A DNA stretch of 64,000 nt, taken from assembly GCA_014218235.1 (NCBI GenBank), contig CM024758.1, forward strand, positions 100,539,698-100,603,697. The letters are read 5' to 3'. Position numbers and translations under genes: made by a program. Below, in pieces: positions 9,957 through 23,189 of the stretch. The notes beneath the pieces are model-generated. The model did not search any database. It was not told the origin of the DNA and saw only the letters and a program-made list of their open reading frames with translations. The stretch comes from Colocasia esculenta. Lineage: Eukaryota; Streptophyta; Magnoliopsida; Alismatales; Araceae. Within the stretch, counting starts at the first letter, position 1. Each line of letters starts with the position of its first letter.

Positions 9957-12900
9957 TGTCACGCCCGATATTTAGCAGCGGAATAAATACCGGGAGACGT
10001 GAACAATACAAATAGACGTATCACAGTTGAATAGCACAGAGTCATAATTAAACGCAATAACACATTTGAGACTAGTAGGGTCACCAAAAGTATACTTTTT
10101 TTCATTTCATTCAACTAGTTGCAACCTTACATAAGAAGAACCAACTAAAGGATCCCTTACTCAAATGAAAATGTTTCACTAATACATAGACTACTCAAAT
10201 ATCTATTCCTAATACTTCATCTCCTCAATGTCGGGTGCTCATCACTCTTGCCCTGCCCCATCGGACTCCACTGGTTCCTCATCACTACCTGAAAAGAACA
10301 GGATGATAGGGTGAGCGAACTAGCTCAGTAGGATTTACATCTCAATATTGTGCAGGCACTAATATACATGATTAACATTTTAAATAGGTAGATATGCACA
10401 TGAACATGATAATGCCAATGCATGCTTTTCTAACAAGTTAAATAGCGGAACAGAACGGATGTCATATCAAATATCAACTGCATATACAATGGATGGATAT
10501 TTCAAGAGTAGAATCATATCAAAAGAGATTGGCCATACAGATATCATGTGTTCACATGAACAGAAGTATCATATCAAATCTTATCATATCTTATCAAATC
10601 AAACTTATCATATCATATCAAACAAAGGCACATTCTCACAAATCTTGCATGTCGTATCAGTGCCATGCTAAGCACCACAAGTCCATACTCCCACGGTTAA
10701 TAAGTACGTTGAGGCGCTCTTCCCCAGAACCAGACAGGGCCCCTATTGTACATGCATTATTCAAATGGACCAAAGTCCCATATTGTGCCAAACAAACATA
10801 TTCATATTATGGCTACGGAGTTTCAATGACAAGCTCATAGTAATAGAGACATGATCAATCATAGAGTCAAGGTATGACAAAAGCTCAAGAGATCAAATGG
10901 GCAGTATAACGACGTATCTTATGTTTCATAATTCATTAATGTCTTGACGTGAGGATGACTAATGATAGATCGTACGCAGAACATGTGCTCTCTATCTCCA
11001 AGATACTTCATGGTACAACCAGCTCGGCCTCTATGTGGGAATCCATAGAGAGCGGAGACTTATGAAGGTCTTAAGGAAAAGATCGCTAGTCTTGCCGATT
11101 CGGAATGACCGGCAGAGAGCTCTCATTCCCCAAGAGGCTGTGCCTATTTGTGCAAAGGTGTAAGTGACGAGTCACGGATATTCCTAGCATGTATGCAATA
11201 TGGACAAATAATTGAAACATGGAAAAGCATATAACTTAAGGAAACTCATATACAAACCATGATGAAACACTTTAACTAAACCACGTCTACGCTAACATGT
11301 GTTCATCCATACATTCATATCATATTCTTATCATGTCAAATTGACAATAAGTAAGATCACAGATGATCAAATGAGCATAAGGTCAATCACAATTACACAT
11401 TAGAATCATATTCATATCATTACCGCTTTCAAATTGATGGATTTCTTTTAGGCCAATGCACACTATGGAACACTATGCAACATGTTGACAGACCACAAAG
11501 ACTAACATGATGACTGACTGACTGAAAAGTACAGCCTCGGGTCGGCCTATAAATAGCATTCAACACAGTGGACGTTTTCAAAACAAGGTGTATTTGTAAA
11601 CAGGCCAAACTATGCAGAAACTGAATCGTGTCGACCTTCATGGCCGCCTTTAAAGCTATATCGCGTCAGGGTATAGCGGCGCATTATAGGAAAACATTAA
11701 ATAACTCAATGGGTAAGAAAACCGCTGAATCACGTCCGGGGAGCCCGCCGTGGTTCAGACCGGGCACAGACTCCCACGCGGCGCGAAGTCTCATGCGGCC
11801 ATTGACCGGTTAGCACAAGAATCGCATCGCACCGCATGGACTCCTTTTACTGGATCACGTCAGGCCACGCTAACGCGATACCAGGCGCTGGAATTGCGTC
11901 GCCTGGACCAGGCGCGATTCCGAGCTTAACCCGAAAACGTAGGAAAACCAACTGCTCCCCTTACCATGCTTATATCTCTCCATCTAATGATATTTCGACG
12001 AAACGCTTAATATGAAAAATGACCGGACAACTACTAGAAGAACTTTGATGTTGGGGGTTTGACCTAATTCGATCTCAAACCTTATGAAAACATGAAGAAC
12101 ATAAAGGTCAGTGCAACCCGAAACACAGTATCATGCAGTGGCTCTCTTACTGTGCTTATAACTCTCTAAACAATGACTTTTAGACAAAGTGTTCAACATA
12201 AAACATGATGAGGACTACTAGTAGCATATCTTTCATGATGGGGGTTTTATCTAATTCGGTCTCGAATCACGTGCATAACAATAAGAACATAAAAAGCCCT
12301 AACTGTGTGCGACTTAGGGAAAACGACTAATACTCCATGTATACTCCATGAAAATTAGGCAAATCAAGTGCAAATGAACCTAGACTCGAAGCTCTACAAG
12401 ATGAGATTGGTTTCTTTATCTTTGCTTGAGAACACCTACCTTTATGAAGATCTAAGACTAGTCGACATTCTGGATGTAGCAGAGGATGAAGGGGGATGAA
12501 GCTCTGGTTCCCAGCCTTTCTCCTCCTCCTTTGAAGCCCTAGCCCGCCTCCAAACGACCCCAACTCATTGCCAAACCTTCCCCAAGAGTTTAGTGACGAG
12601 TTCTTATAGATTTAGGGTGTATTTACATGTCCTAATGGGACTAGGAAAGGGGCTACGGGTTTAGCATGGCACCTTCCTAAAATTTGGGATTCTCTCACCC
12701 AAAGGAGGTAGCAAAGGTTTAGGAAACCCCCTCTTAGGGTTGGGTCCAGTTTTGGCTTACCTTTCATGACTAATTACCCTAATTTTAACCCTAAATTGCC
12801 CTCCCTAATTATTGCATAATTACATACACGAATTCCTAGGTATTTTCTTGTCCCAATTTTTATCCTTGGGCCAAATGTGCTCCATTGACCTAATATTACT

Positions 12901-13242
12901 AATGGGTTATTAATACATGATGTTGGAAGTCTTTCCAACATGTTTATTTAATTTATGGTCCGGTTATTTTTCCGTGTTAACAATTTTTCGACTTAGTTCT
13001 AAATTCAGGTAATTCATCATGTGTGACGTATATTATGCCAATTGGATTTTCCGTTGTATGAATTCTTCGTGGAACACTTAAGGATAATATTTGAGGTTGA
13101 TTTATAATTTTTATGGAATTTTTTGATGTGTTTTCTCTCATACGATAATGGTACGTAAGTTTTATCATTCCAATAATGCGGAATTTATTTATTTCCCTTT
13201 ATTTCTATTTTTTTTAAATCACTAAATTTTTGGGGTGTTACA
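9957..13242 (-). repeat. Chr1 5' LTR (3.29 kb)
   Basis: On the minus strand the LTR starts TGTAACACCCC (13242) and ends GGGCGTGACA (9957), next to the primer site. A TATA-like CTATAAGAA lies near 12610. The two-hairpin block shared with Chr2, Chr4 and Tat3 is at 11029-11114, roughly 1.5 kb downstream of it. GCGAC/ACGTC-type words and the palindrome CGCCTGG-A-CCAGGCG occur between 11640 and 11950, a less regular version of the dyad arrays in other LTRs. Length about 3 kb fits the Tekay/Del lineage. Confidence 0.85.
11020..11120 (-). other. Two-hairpin block, Chr1 copy
   Basis: Hairpin II has CTCTATG (11029-11035) and CATAGAG (11044-11050) as a perfect 7-bp stem around an 8-nt loop, read as GATTCCCA on the element strand. 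Hairpin I has TGCCG (11093-11097) and CGGCA (11110-11114) around a 12-nt loop containing ATTCC on the element strand. GCTGGTTGTACC follows hairpin II on the element strand. Confidence 0.75.
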
Positions 13243-14709
13243 GAATACTTCAAGCTCTTGTGGTCTGAGTAGACAGTGAATTACTCTCCAGATAAATAAT
13301 GTCTCCAGATTTTTAAGGCGAAGACCACGACAACCAACTCTAAATCATGCACAGGGTAGTTTATCTCATGCGTCTTCAGTTGTCTTGAAGAATAGGCGAT
13401 GACCTTCTCCTTTTGTATCAATACACAACCTAGCCTAATTTCTGAGGCATCGGTATAGACAGAGAAACCTTCTCCCTCTATTGGAAGAGCGAGAATAGGT
13501 GCTGAGGTAAGACAGTCTTTCAGTGTCTGAAAACTCTTCTCACACTCTTTGCTCCAGGAGTAGGGATTCTCCTTTCATGTCAGACGCGTCAGAGGAAGGA
13601 CGATCTTTGAGAAGTTCTTTATGAACTTCCTGCAGTAGCCAGCCAGTCCTAAGAAGCTTCTGATCTCTGTGATGTTGGTTGGTCTCTCCCAATTGAGTAC
13701 AACTTCGACTTTGGAGGGATCAACGGAGATGCCGTCCTTTGAGATGACATGGCCCAAGAAGGACACTTCTTTGAGCCAGAATTCTCACTTGCTCAGCTTT
13801 GCGTACAGTTTGTTGTCTCGTAAAACTTGTAGTGCTACCTTTACATGTTCTTCATGTTCTCTTTTGGTCTTTGAATATATAAGGATATCGTCGATGAAGA
13901 CGACCGCGAACTTGTCAAGGTATGGTCGATATATATTGTTCATGAGTGCATAAAGGCTGCAGGAGCATTGGTTAAACCAAAAGGCATAACGACGAATTCG
14001 TAGTGTCCATACCTGCTCCTAAAAGCCATTTTGAAGATATCGTCATCCTTGATCCTCATTTGGTGATAGCCAGATAGAAGGTCGATCTTGGAGAAATATT
14101 GAGCTCCAGATATTTGGTCGAACAGTTCATCGACCCGAGGCAATGGATACTTATTCTTGATGGTTAGCTGATTGAGTTGATGATAGTCGATGCATAGCCT
14201 CATTGATCATATTTCTTCTTAACGAATAGCACAGGTGCTCCCCATGGGGAAGTACTTGGTCTGATGAACCCCTTCTCTAATAGCTCCATCAGTTGCGCCT
14301 TCAATTCCTTTAGCTCGACAGGTGACATCCGGTACGGTTGACGCGATACCGGGGCAGCTCTAGGGATCAACTCTATAGCAAAGTTGACATCACATTCTAG
14401 AGGAATCCATGGCAGGTCTTCAGGAAACACATCGGGGTAGTCCTGGACTATGTGTATGTCTTCTATCTTAGAACCCTTCTTTTCAACTACTACGGCCGCA
14501 AGGAAAGCAATGCAACCTTTCCTTATCATGTTGTGGGCTTTTATGGCAGAGACTAGAGACATCCGTCTCTTATGTCTAATCCCAATGAATGACAGCTTAG
14601 GGAAATCACTAAAGGTAACTTTCCCTTTCTTAAAGTCGACACTTGCCCCATACGTGGACAACCAGTCGGCTCCCAAAATCACATCATAGCCTTCCATGGG
14701 CATACACAC
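13243..14709 (-). pseudogene. Chr2 pol: protease end, RT and part of RNase H
   Basis: Reading right to left I see the protease tail (GYDVILGADWLS), the RT start (RQPYRMSPVELKELK), KIDLLSGYHQMRIK, VVMPFGLTNAPAAF, the FIDD active site near 13886-13903, and SFLGHVISKDGI with GLAGYCRKFI. RNase H is cut at DHKSLKY by the Chr1 LTR (junction 13242/13243). Frameshifts near 14200, 13940 and 13770 break the frame. Integrase and chromodomain are absent here and should lie beyond the nested insertions to the left. Confidence 0.88.
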
Positions 14710-15923
14710 AGGTCGGCCTTTAGGTTATGCTCTCCGATCAGTACATCGGCAAGTGGAAAGTATTTGTTTAATTTCTCCTTCTCTCCCAATGGTGTTGTGA
14801 CAGAAAATTCACATCCCATGGATATAGGTTTAGCATTCAGAGTATCAGCAAATTTTTGAGATATGAATGAATGAGTTGCTCCAGTATCGAATAAAACGAA
14901 TGCTGATAAGGAGAAAACTTGTAAGGTACCTTCTACCATGCCACCTTCCTCAGCAGGCTCTTCATCATGCAGGGCTTGCAGTCTGCCCTGTTTCTTAGGC
15001 ACATTAGGGCGCCTTTCATTTTCCTTCGATAGCGGACACTCTGGGATGCGGTGCTCACGGCTTCCACATCGCAGACATGCATTGACTTTCTTCCAGCATT
15101 CATCTGCTGTGTGGCCTGGCTTGTCATAGTGCTTGCAATTGCTTTTTGCTGGAGTGTTGGGGACAATAGCTTTGGGTTTCCTTTCTTTGCTGGGTCCCTC
15201 CGTGATGTTGAAGGGACGCTTCTTGTCGTTGGTCGGCTTAACAGATGATGGACCAGATGACATTTCCTTCTTCATGAACTTCCCTTTGATACGGTCAGTG
15301 AAGTCCGTAGCATCTTCTAGTAGTTGAGCTTTCTTTACCATCTCGGCATAGGTCTGGATGTCGAGAGGGGCCAGTTGAGTGATGTATTGTGGCCTAAGGC
15401 CGTTGAGAAAGTGCTTAGCCTTCATCCTTTCAGTGTTCACCAGATGTTCAGCATAACGTGCCAGTCTTGAAAACTGGGCTTCATACTCGGCCACAGTCAA
15501 GCTCCTCTATTTAAGAGCAGCAAATTTCACAGCCTTCTTCTCTTGGACATGCTTCGAGAAATACTTGGAGTTAAAGGCTTCCTTGAATTCGGCCCAAGTA
15601 AATTGACCATTAGCTCTGGTCGCTTCTACCGACTAACACCAAGCGCGAGCGTCCTTCTCTATTTGGAAAGTAGCTAGTAGCAGCTTATCCCCCACTGCAC
15701 ATTGCATAACATGAAAAATTCTTTCCATCTCCTTTAGCCAGTGCTCGGCCTCATCCGGATCCATGGAACCACTGAACCTATGCGAGTTCAAGCTCCTAAA
15801 GTTACGATGCAGCTCGCCTGCACTGCCGCAGTTTTCTCCACCTTGTGCCGCTTGCATAAGTGCGCGCGTGAGTTCTTGGATGGTTTGTTGCATGCCCCTC
15901 ATCTGAGCACATTCAGTAGTCAT
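14679..15923 (-). pseudogene. Chr2 gag and protease
   Basis: Gag starts MTTECAQMRGMQQTIQEL at 15923, close kin to the Chr1 gag. The first part ends at a stop near 15633. The second frame (15500 downwards) carries MAEYEAQF-like gag sequence and a zinc knuckle (CLRCGSREHRIPEC, CX2CX4HX4C), then the aspartic protease motif FDTGATHSF near 14880. The gag-protease part overlaps the pol frame by about 30 bases at a frameshift. The gene was a single gag-pol frame in the ancestor, by family knowledge. Confidence 0.87.
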
Positions 15924-16129
15924 CTTAGCTAGCTTAAGTTCCTACAAAAATAACTTGTTGTTAGGATGTTGATGTAGAATTTAATTCGTGCGTGTGTAAG
16001 TTCATTTTTAGCTAGTTACCCATGGTTCTATCTACAACTCACATAGGTAGGATAATTGACTCTAGTCGAGGCTGGTCAACCTAGATCATCCTATACTTAA
16101 GAACAACCAAGGCTCTGATACCACAAAAC
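15924..16129 (-). promoter_or_regulatory. Chr2 leader and primer binding site
   Basis: The complement of TGGTATCAGAGC is at 16112-16123. Here six bases, not the usual two, separate it from the LTR end at 16130. This may be a small insertion. Confidence 0.8.
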
Positions 16130-17220
16130 TGTCATGCCCCAACACAGAATATAGGAACGTGAGGCAGTTGTAAGTAAAATGGGTACAGAGCGAGTACTAG
16201 ACATCAAACCATTAGACAAGAATAAATATTAAGGCAAATGCATCTCATTAATAATTTTTCAAATGTCTAGTTACAACGACTAATATCAGGGCCATTCTAT
16301 AGGGCCCAATTACATCGAATAAAAGTAAAAGACTAACTTAGACTCTATTCATAGTACTACGACGCTAGGGTGCTCTTGACTTCACTCTTGGTCGTTCCCG
16401 CCCTCTTGAGTGTAAGCATCGTCCTCGGTCTCACCTGAGAACACATAGCCAATAACACAGGGTGAGCGATAATGCCCAGTAGGACTTAAATCTCAGGATC
16501 AAGTATGCTTTAAATGATTAATGTATTAAAAAGATAGAATAACAAATGATAGAGCGAGAGAGTCAAATAACATAAGAGATAGCACGATAGCATACGAGTG
16601 AAATAGCACAAGTTTCCAAATATAGCATAAGCGTCGAGTATAGCACAAATAGCAAGATGGCCATAGCATAAATAACACAAAGTATATCAATAGCACAACG
16701 AGTATAGTATAGCACTTTTGATTGTCATTTAGATAGTTGAGATAGATAGCACTTGAGTGTAATGCCAAACACTCTAGTCATTTAACTCCCGCGGACAAAT
16801 AGCACTTTTGGGCACACATCCCAAGACCAGACCGGGCCCTTTATATATTGCTAGGCATTGGTTATATTGTTTATCCTTAGACAATCAGTCAATGGCCAAT
16901 AGAGAGTACCAAGAAATAGATGAGAGTACGAGATGAATAGACGAGATAGTAGAGAGCGTGTGAATAGATGAGCGAGTAGAGTAATAGATGAGAAACTAAG
17001 GGTCAATGCACATGAAACGTCGAGTAACGGCAATAGTAATAGTTGCACAACATGCGCGATTGGTGTTGGCAGTCAGGTGGAATTCACTACCTTCCACTGG
17101 CTCTGTTATGCACAGGTCCAGAGGTCCGGCGTGATTTAAGATAAGAGCGAGAGCAATCTAACACCGTTTGGATCTTACTGATCCCTAAAGGGTATCATAG
17201 GTGTTACGGTACAACCAGCT

Positions 17221-17365
17221 CATGACCATGTGGGAATCCATGGACAGAGAGTTCATCCAAGTAAGATCTTACTGATCTTACTGATCCTAAAGGGTATCAT
17301 AGGTGTTACTGATCCTAAAGGGTATCATAGGATTCACTAGTCCGGCAGAAGGAATATCCGACGGA
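17221..17365 (-). other. Two-hairpin block, Chr2 copy
   Basis: Hairpin II pairs CCATG (17226-17230) with CATGG (17239-17243), extended by two more pairs beyond one A-A mismatch, around the same loop TGGGAATC. Hairpin I (17343-17360) has a shorter stem around a loop containing GGAAT. The separation between them is longer than in Chr1 because of the tandem duplications. Confidence 0.65.
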
Positions 17366-17759
17366 GAGTTCATCCAAGTTAAGAGAAAGGTGTATATAGA
17401 AACAAGTGCCGACGTTCTAGAGGAATTCTAGAATAGTGGAGCATCGGTAACGGTATTCCCAAAGCATCGCGAGAAACGAAGACACGTCCATTAAAATAGG
17501 GCAATCTAATTATAATTGAAATAATTTATCAGATGTATTATGAGAGATTTTCATGCCAAGTTACGCCATATTGGATGGTTCAAGTGTGTGCATGTGTAAA
17601 AGAAATCATAGATAGAAAGAGGTCATGTGCATGTATTTTAAATCATTCAATATACATTCATTTTATAACAGGTGCAATGCGTGTATGACTATTACAATTT
17701 AGAGCATAACATAGCATGGGTTTTCATGCAAAAACCCTAGATCACGACGTACCCCTGTA

Positions 17760-17935
17760 AGGGTTGCGACAAGGTCTAATCAGAACACGACAGGGTCATG
17801 CAAGGAACACGACGAATCAGTCAGAGCAGGCTGCCAGAACGCGACGGTAACACCTATCATGTTCAGAACACGACGGGTGACTCTATCGCGATCAGCCCTA
17901 AGAACGCGACCTATCGGGCCGTCGCGTTCTCAGGT
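17760..17935. repeat. Dyad array in Chr2 LTR
   Basis: The best module is perfect: GAACGCGAC (17902-17910), 10 nt, GTCGCGTTC (17921-17929). Upstream copies GAACGCGAC and GAACACGAC recur with 10-nt spacers and degenerate partner arms. Module length is 28 bp. Confidence 0.8.
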
Positions 17936-19049
17936 CCTGTGCCTGAGTCCGAGCGAGAAAAGCACAAGCTTTGGATTGCAATCCAAACTTCCTTATTTTG
18001 ACACAGGGTTGTTCAAAAATCAAGAACTAAGTGTACTGGTGATGAAAATTCATGAAACTAGTTTTAAACAGATCTAGACATGCAAGAGTACTTCCAGTAA
18101 ATAGGAATTTGAAAGTGGACATGATCTCGACATGCTTCAAACAAGTTTATTCATGAGGAACATGGTACAGTGTACAGTAGAGATAAAAGAATTAATTCGT
18201 GAAGTAAGATGGATGAAAATTAGGGCTTTCAGGGGCAAACGACGCCTAACATCCATCAATATCTCCAGTTAAATTTTCATGGCATGGGGATGAGTATACA
18301 TGGAGATATAAATTAAACATAATGGTTCAGGGTCATGGTGATTGCAGAACATCAAAAATCAAGGATAAAAATTGGCTTGATGGAAAATTATGAAACAAAA
18401 GAAGTTTTGTTCCTGATGGTGGAACAACTACAGATGAATCTATAGATTTGCTCGTGAGAATGCCTACCTTTGACTCGTTTGATTTCTAAGGTTGGAACTT
18501 GAAGAACGAGTGTTGAAGTTTGAGCAATCCTCTTCTCCGTGAGTTTCTCCTCTTCTTGGCCTTCTCTCCTCGACCGCAAGCCCCAACAATGAGTTAGGGC
18601 CGGCCATGGGAGATTGGGGAGTATTTAAGCTCCTTGGTTTCCCTTTCCTAACATAACTCTAACTACCCTTTAATTACGAGATTCCTAATTCCTCTCACCC
18701 TTCCAAGCTTGCCAACTCCTAATTGGGTTAGGTTGGGATGCAATTTCATGCCCAACCAATTTGGGTAGCATTAGGAATCCAATTCCCACCCAAACTATCT
18801 ATTTTAATGATTTATTAGCCCTTTTCTATTTAGACAATATTTTAAGATACGAATTTAGGGTATTTTCCATTTATTCCTCTTTTAAAAATCCCTATTTTGG
18901 CCCAATAACTTTTATGTGATCCATTTAATAAAGCCCATGGCTTCTTTTGATTTAGGGGTTTAAATTAATTCTCTTTTCTTTGATTTTCCGATTGACTAAT
19001 TTTTTTAATATTATTAAATTTTTATTTTTCAAAAATCTAGGTTACTACA

Positions 19050-19095
19050 TATTAACTCATTACAAATCTCAATAGACCCATGCTTTGATACCAAC
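19050..19095 (-). promoter_or_regulatory. Chr3 leader remnant with primer binding site
   Basis: The complement of TGGTATCAAAGC lies at 19082-19093, one base different from the iMet primer site in Chr1 and Chr2, two bases from the LTR end. The Chr2 LTR abuts it at 19049/19050, so Chr2 inserted into the Chr3 leader. Confidence 0.75.
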
Positions 19096-21973
19096 TGTAA
19101 TGACCCGACCTCTCGGACCCCTGCCAGGGACCCGAAGTTCGCATCGCCACCCATGGATCCGAAGACCCGAAAGGGTTAGAAGAATAGTCTAGTGAGATAT
19201 GTACTGAATTTAAATAACTATAACAATCTAACAACTATACAACGTGTCCCAAGTAAAAGCACAGGTACAAGAAGAAAGGTGCAGTCCTTAAGGGGCATAC
19301 CCCGAGAACTTGCGAAGCACAACTCTTAACTCACTCAGGTACAAGAGCTCACAACACTCGCTCTCACTGCTGCTGACAACACAAGGCGCCACAGCTGTCT
19401 CCGCAACCCATCCGAGACCGAGCTCCTGTGATGACGAGCCCTTAGCTGAAGGAAGTAGGGGGAGTGAGCCTCGCGAACAAGGCCCAATAGGGTTTACCAG
19501 TCCCTCACCAGCTAGAGCAATAGGAACTCTGAAAATAGGAAACTACACTAGAAAGCTATAAAGTGAGGAACACCTACAGCATGGTACTACAAAGCAGCGG
19601 AACATAACAATGCAACGTCACGACCACCAACCAAGGTCGTGACACACACACGACTCCCGCAGAAACCAACGGAGTCGAGCACCAAGCGGGAGAAATCCTC
19701 GGCGCACCCGCTAAGACCATGCAACAACCAGGTAAGAACGATGTATCACCACAAGCATGGCCACCTCAGACCTCCACAAGGTCGAGAGCCCACAAGCAAA
19801 ACCACCCCGGACACTGCAAGGTCAGGAAGTCGCACAGGTCAGTGCCACCATGGACTAGAACCCAAGAACGAGACTGCGAAACTGAGAGGACACCAAAGCG
19901 AAAACCACCAGAAGCTCGGGCCAACAAGGCCAAACCAACAATGCCTACGAAAACTAGGCACGACCAGGCTATAACTGTCGTGCCAGCTAGGGCAATGGAT
20001 AACACTTGGAAACGTCGTGAGGAAACGTCGTCACAACAACAGCAACTAAGCCACCGCCACTGGCAGCCAAGAGGAGGACACACCAGCCACTCCCCTCTGC
20101 TTGCCATCCTGGCTCCTGCCTCTAACCTCCCCAGAAGATCGAGATAGAGCCGCCACAGAACACCACAAGAACGCATGCACCACCAGAGCCTGGCCAAGCT
20201 ACGGCCCTACGCCTGACCTCCCTACGCGGATCCGGAACCAATGCAGAGCGAGGCAGTGAGAAAAAGGACTATCTAAGCCACACCGGGAAGAAAACACCTC
20301 AACGACCTCAGCGTCCCACCCCAGACAAGAGAGCTCTAACAATGACTAAGCACCGCTGTCAAAACCTCAATTTCCCCTCAGCTCTAGAGTCTGCCAACTC
20401 GGCCACCAACTCGAGCACGCTCGTAGCCCCGAACTCTCCCTCAAAGGCTCCCGAGGATGGGGGTCCCAAGCAATGGAGACAACCTCTAAACGGGGCAGGC
20501 CCTCAAGTGCCAAGCACCAGGCGAACAAGCGGGGCAAGCACAACAAGAACCATGCCGAACTGCTAGCTTGTAACCCATGACAAGCCCAGCAAGCAAGAGG
20601 CACGCATGGACCTCAAGAGGGCCGTCAACAACCAAGGCACACACGAAACTAGCCAGAACCTCAGACCACCACCAGAAGTATGCAAAACCTGTCGCTCTTC
20701 TATAATCAATTGACTACCGGTCAGTCGATTATTAGACAAACACAACCCTCCTGGCACCGCCGCCAGGACACGGCCATGAAGGTGTCACCTTTGGTCACTG
20801 AACGCAGCGAGGCAACCTACAGCGTTCCCCACCTGAAGTCCTAAGGGCAAGCCAGCCCTGAGGCACATGTCGACACCCCAACCGAAACCTCGGAAACACT
20901 CGAGGCAACACTGGTACTATCGCGATCTCCCGGGCCATTGCGATACCATCATGATGGGGAATGGCACTGCGACAGCAACCTATCGCGATGGGGCAAGGTG
21001 TCACGACAGCAAACCCTGTCACGATAGGAACACGCGTCGCGACCACTATCCTTATCGCGACAGGCAAATGCGTCGCGATAAGGTCACGCCCGACCAGGCA
21101 GACTCCTCTTCTGGTGTCGTGATGCCCACTGCTGTCGCAACACCAGGAGAGAGGCAGAACCACGGGATGCTCCATCCCAGGGTCGCCCACAAGCCACACA
21201 TACCACACGGGGAAGGGGAGCATGGAGAAGCTATCTAAACTAACTAGAAAGCACAAGAAGCTCCCATCACCCGGATTGAGAAGAGTACAAGAAATCCCTA
21301 CCTTAAATGAAGAAATGAACCCAATAGGGCCCTTCATGTCGGATTGGCCACCTCCTCCTCGCCCACGCAAGCTCCACAATGCCACGGCACCACGCACGAC
21401 CTCCTCCTCACATGAAACACACAAAGGGAAGAGGGGGAGGCGGAGCACCGCTGGAGGGGTACAAGAGAGGGAAAGAGGGAAAAGGAGAAGGGGTCGCCGA
21501 CCAAGGCCTTAAGCCTTTGGCACCCAAGATGCAATGGGGCGACCCGTCGTGTTAAGGACCTTAACGTGACGAGTCAATGCACCATGACAAGAATGCGTCC
21601 CCCAGGGACACCGTGACAGGTCCTACTGACACATCTGCCACCTTGACAGGCGTCAGACAACCGAAGCGACGGAACACTGTCACGACCTATTGACCGAGCG
21701 CGACACGAAGACGTGACAGGAATGCCAGGCACGACAAGGACACAACGCACAAGCTGGTCACGACAAGGATGACTGTCGTGTCGGACACCCACGATGCGGC
21801 ACTAATGCATCGCCTAGCTCGGACGCATTAGTGTCTAGTCATCCAAGACACCAGACGGAAAGCCGGGAAGCCGGTCTTACATTTACTTTATGTGATGTCG
21901 TATCCAAATTATTTTACTCTATTTATGATCGAATATAACTGCACGTTCCGAAATTCCGCATCGGGGCGTGACA
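19096..21973 (-). repeat. Chr3 5' LTR (2.88 kb)
   Basis: On the minus strand it starts TGTCACGCCCCGATG (21973) and ends GGGTCATTACA (19096). It is GC-rich, which creates many long chance ORFs between 19300 and 21500; none has a recognisable domain. A dyad array is at 20910-21130 and further CACGAC/GTCGTG words at 21560-21790. I do not find the two-hairpin block here. Confidence 0.8.
20910..21130. repeat. Dyad array in Chr3 LTR
   Basis: TCGCGA-containing modules recur every 25-40 bp. A perfect example is GCGAC (21057-21061), 10 nt, GTCGC (21072-21076). Others have 8- or 10-nt spacers with one changed arm base. Confidence 0.7.
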
Positions 21974-22306
21974 ATAGTATTACCTCCATAGTTAGCAACA
22001 ATACATAATGTCTTTCATATATCTATGCTAAAGAAATATGTCTATGATGCTGAGCATGTGATAAGGTTTGAGGATTTGGAGCTGAGGAGGGATATGCCTA
22101 CATTGAGAAACCAATCAAGATTCTAGATCGAAAGATACAACAACTAAGGAACTGAGACATATCAATGGTTAAAGTTCAATGGAACAGATGAGGAGTAGAA
22201 GAAGCTACTTGGGAACCCGAAGCAACAATAAAGCGAAACTATCCGACATATTTGGTAAGTCATCTACCCTATTGTTATCAGATGAATTTGGGGACCAAAT
22301 TCTTTT
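21974..22306 (+). pseudogene. Chr4 pol end with chromodomain, broken
   Basis: Three frames together give the C-terminal end of a chromovirus polyprotein: NVFHISMLKKYVYD, HVIRFEDLELRRDMP, then a chromodomain-like VKVQWN with GVEEATWEPEATI and KRNYP. Stops and shifts (near 22120, 22155, 22197) break it. In this lineage the chromodomain targets integration to marked heterochromatin. It reads on the plus strand, opposite to Chr1-Chr3, and the Chr3 LTR cuts it at 21973/21974. Confidence 0.8.
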
Positions 22307-23189
22307 AAACGGGAAGGTGTAGCAGCCCGCTATTTTAATATAAAAGAAAACAATTAGAAATTTGAATAAAAAGGGGTAAACTATTAAATGAAGGGTCCAT
22401 TGAGTTATTGGGCCAATAAGTGGTCAAACCAAGAAAAATAATGTTTAAAATTCGTAATGACCAAATACCCATGGATGAAATGGGTCATTTAAACTTAAAC
22501 AAGGGTTAATTGGGCCATTAATCATGACCTAAACCTAAGCCCAACATGAAAGCATGAATTTTCTCTTTGTGACTTGCTAATTGGGGTTGGATTAAGATGG
22601 AATAGTATAGAAGGAAGTTCTAGTCATGGTAGGACTACTACCATGAGATTTCGAAACCCCAAACTCAGAATTAAGCAAACCTAGCTATATAAAACCATCA
22701 TAAGATCCTCTAGAGCCAACTTTAGCAAGCTCTCTTCATTGCTGGACATGAGAAGGACGCCCAGGAGCAAGGAGGATGACCCAAATGTTTGGATTCGTAA
22801 AGAACATCTTCCCCAAGCCTCTACATTGACCCTTAGCAACTAGAAACTTCTAAGTAAACAAAGGTAGTTGTTCTCGGGCCAGAACTAAATGAATCATATA
22901 CCATGAGAAAGAGCATCGAGTCTAGTTTCATTTGCACTTGGTTTGCTCAATTTCGTTAAGCATGCTAGTCGTATTAAGCATTTTCCAAGAGTCGCGCATG
23001 ATTAGGGATTTTCATGTTCATACCATGATTCACGCATACCGAGGTTAGGTCAACCCAATCCATATTTCTCTTCTACTTGTTGTCCACTACAACTTTATGT
23101 TCAGAGTTTTGTCTAAGGACCTCCATTTTGCATTATAGGTCATTTATGAGGAAGCTACGTCGTTTTTACTATTTTTAGGCAAGAACCTT

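Larger units (their letters stand above)
16130..19049 (-). repeat. Chr2 5' LTR (2.92 kb)
   Basis: On the minus strand it starts TGTAGTAACC (19049) and ends GGGGCATGACA (16130). A TATA-like CTTAAATACTCC lies near 18625. It holds a dyad array (17760-17935) and the two-hairpin block (17221-17365). Near the hairpins the words GATCCTAAAGGGTATCATAG recur three times in tandem (17190-17330), apparently local duplications. Low-complexity ATAGCAC-type repeats fill 16540-16760. Confidence 0.85.

Noticed and set aside
19300..21530. Several long ORFs on both strands (up to 217 codons)
   Set aside because: They overlap on both strands in GC-rich Chr3 LTR sequence, have low-complexity composition and no domain; they are chance ORFs.
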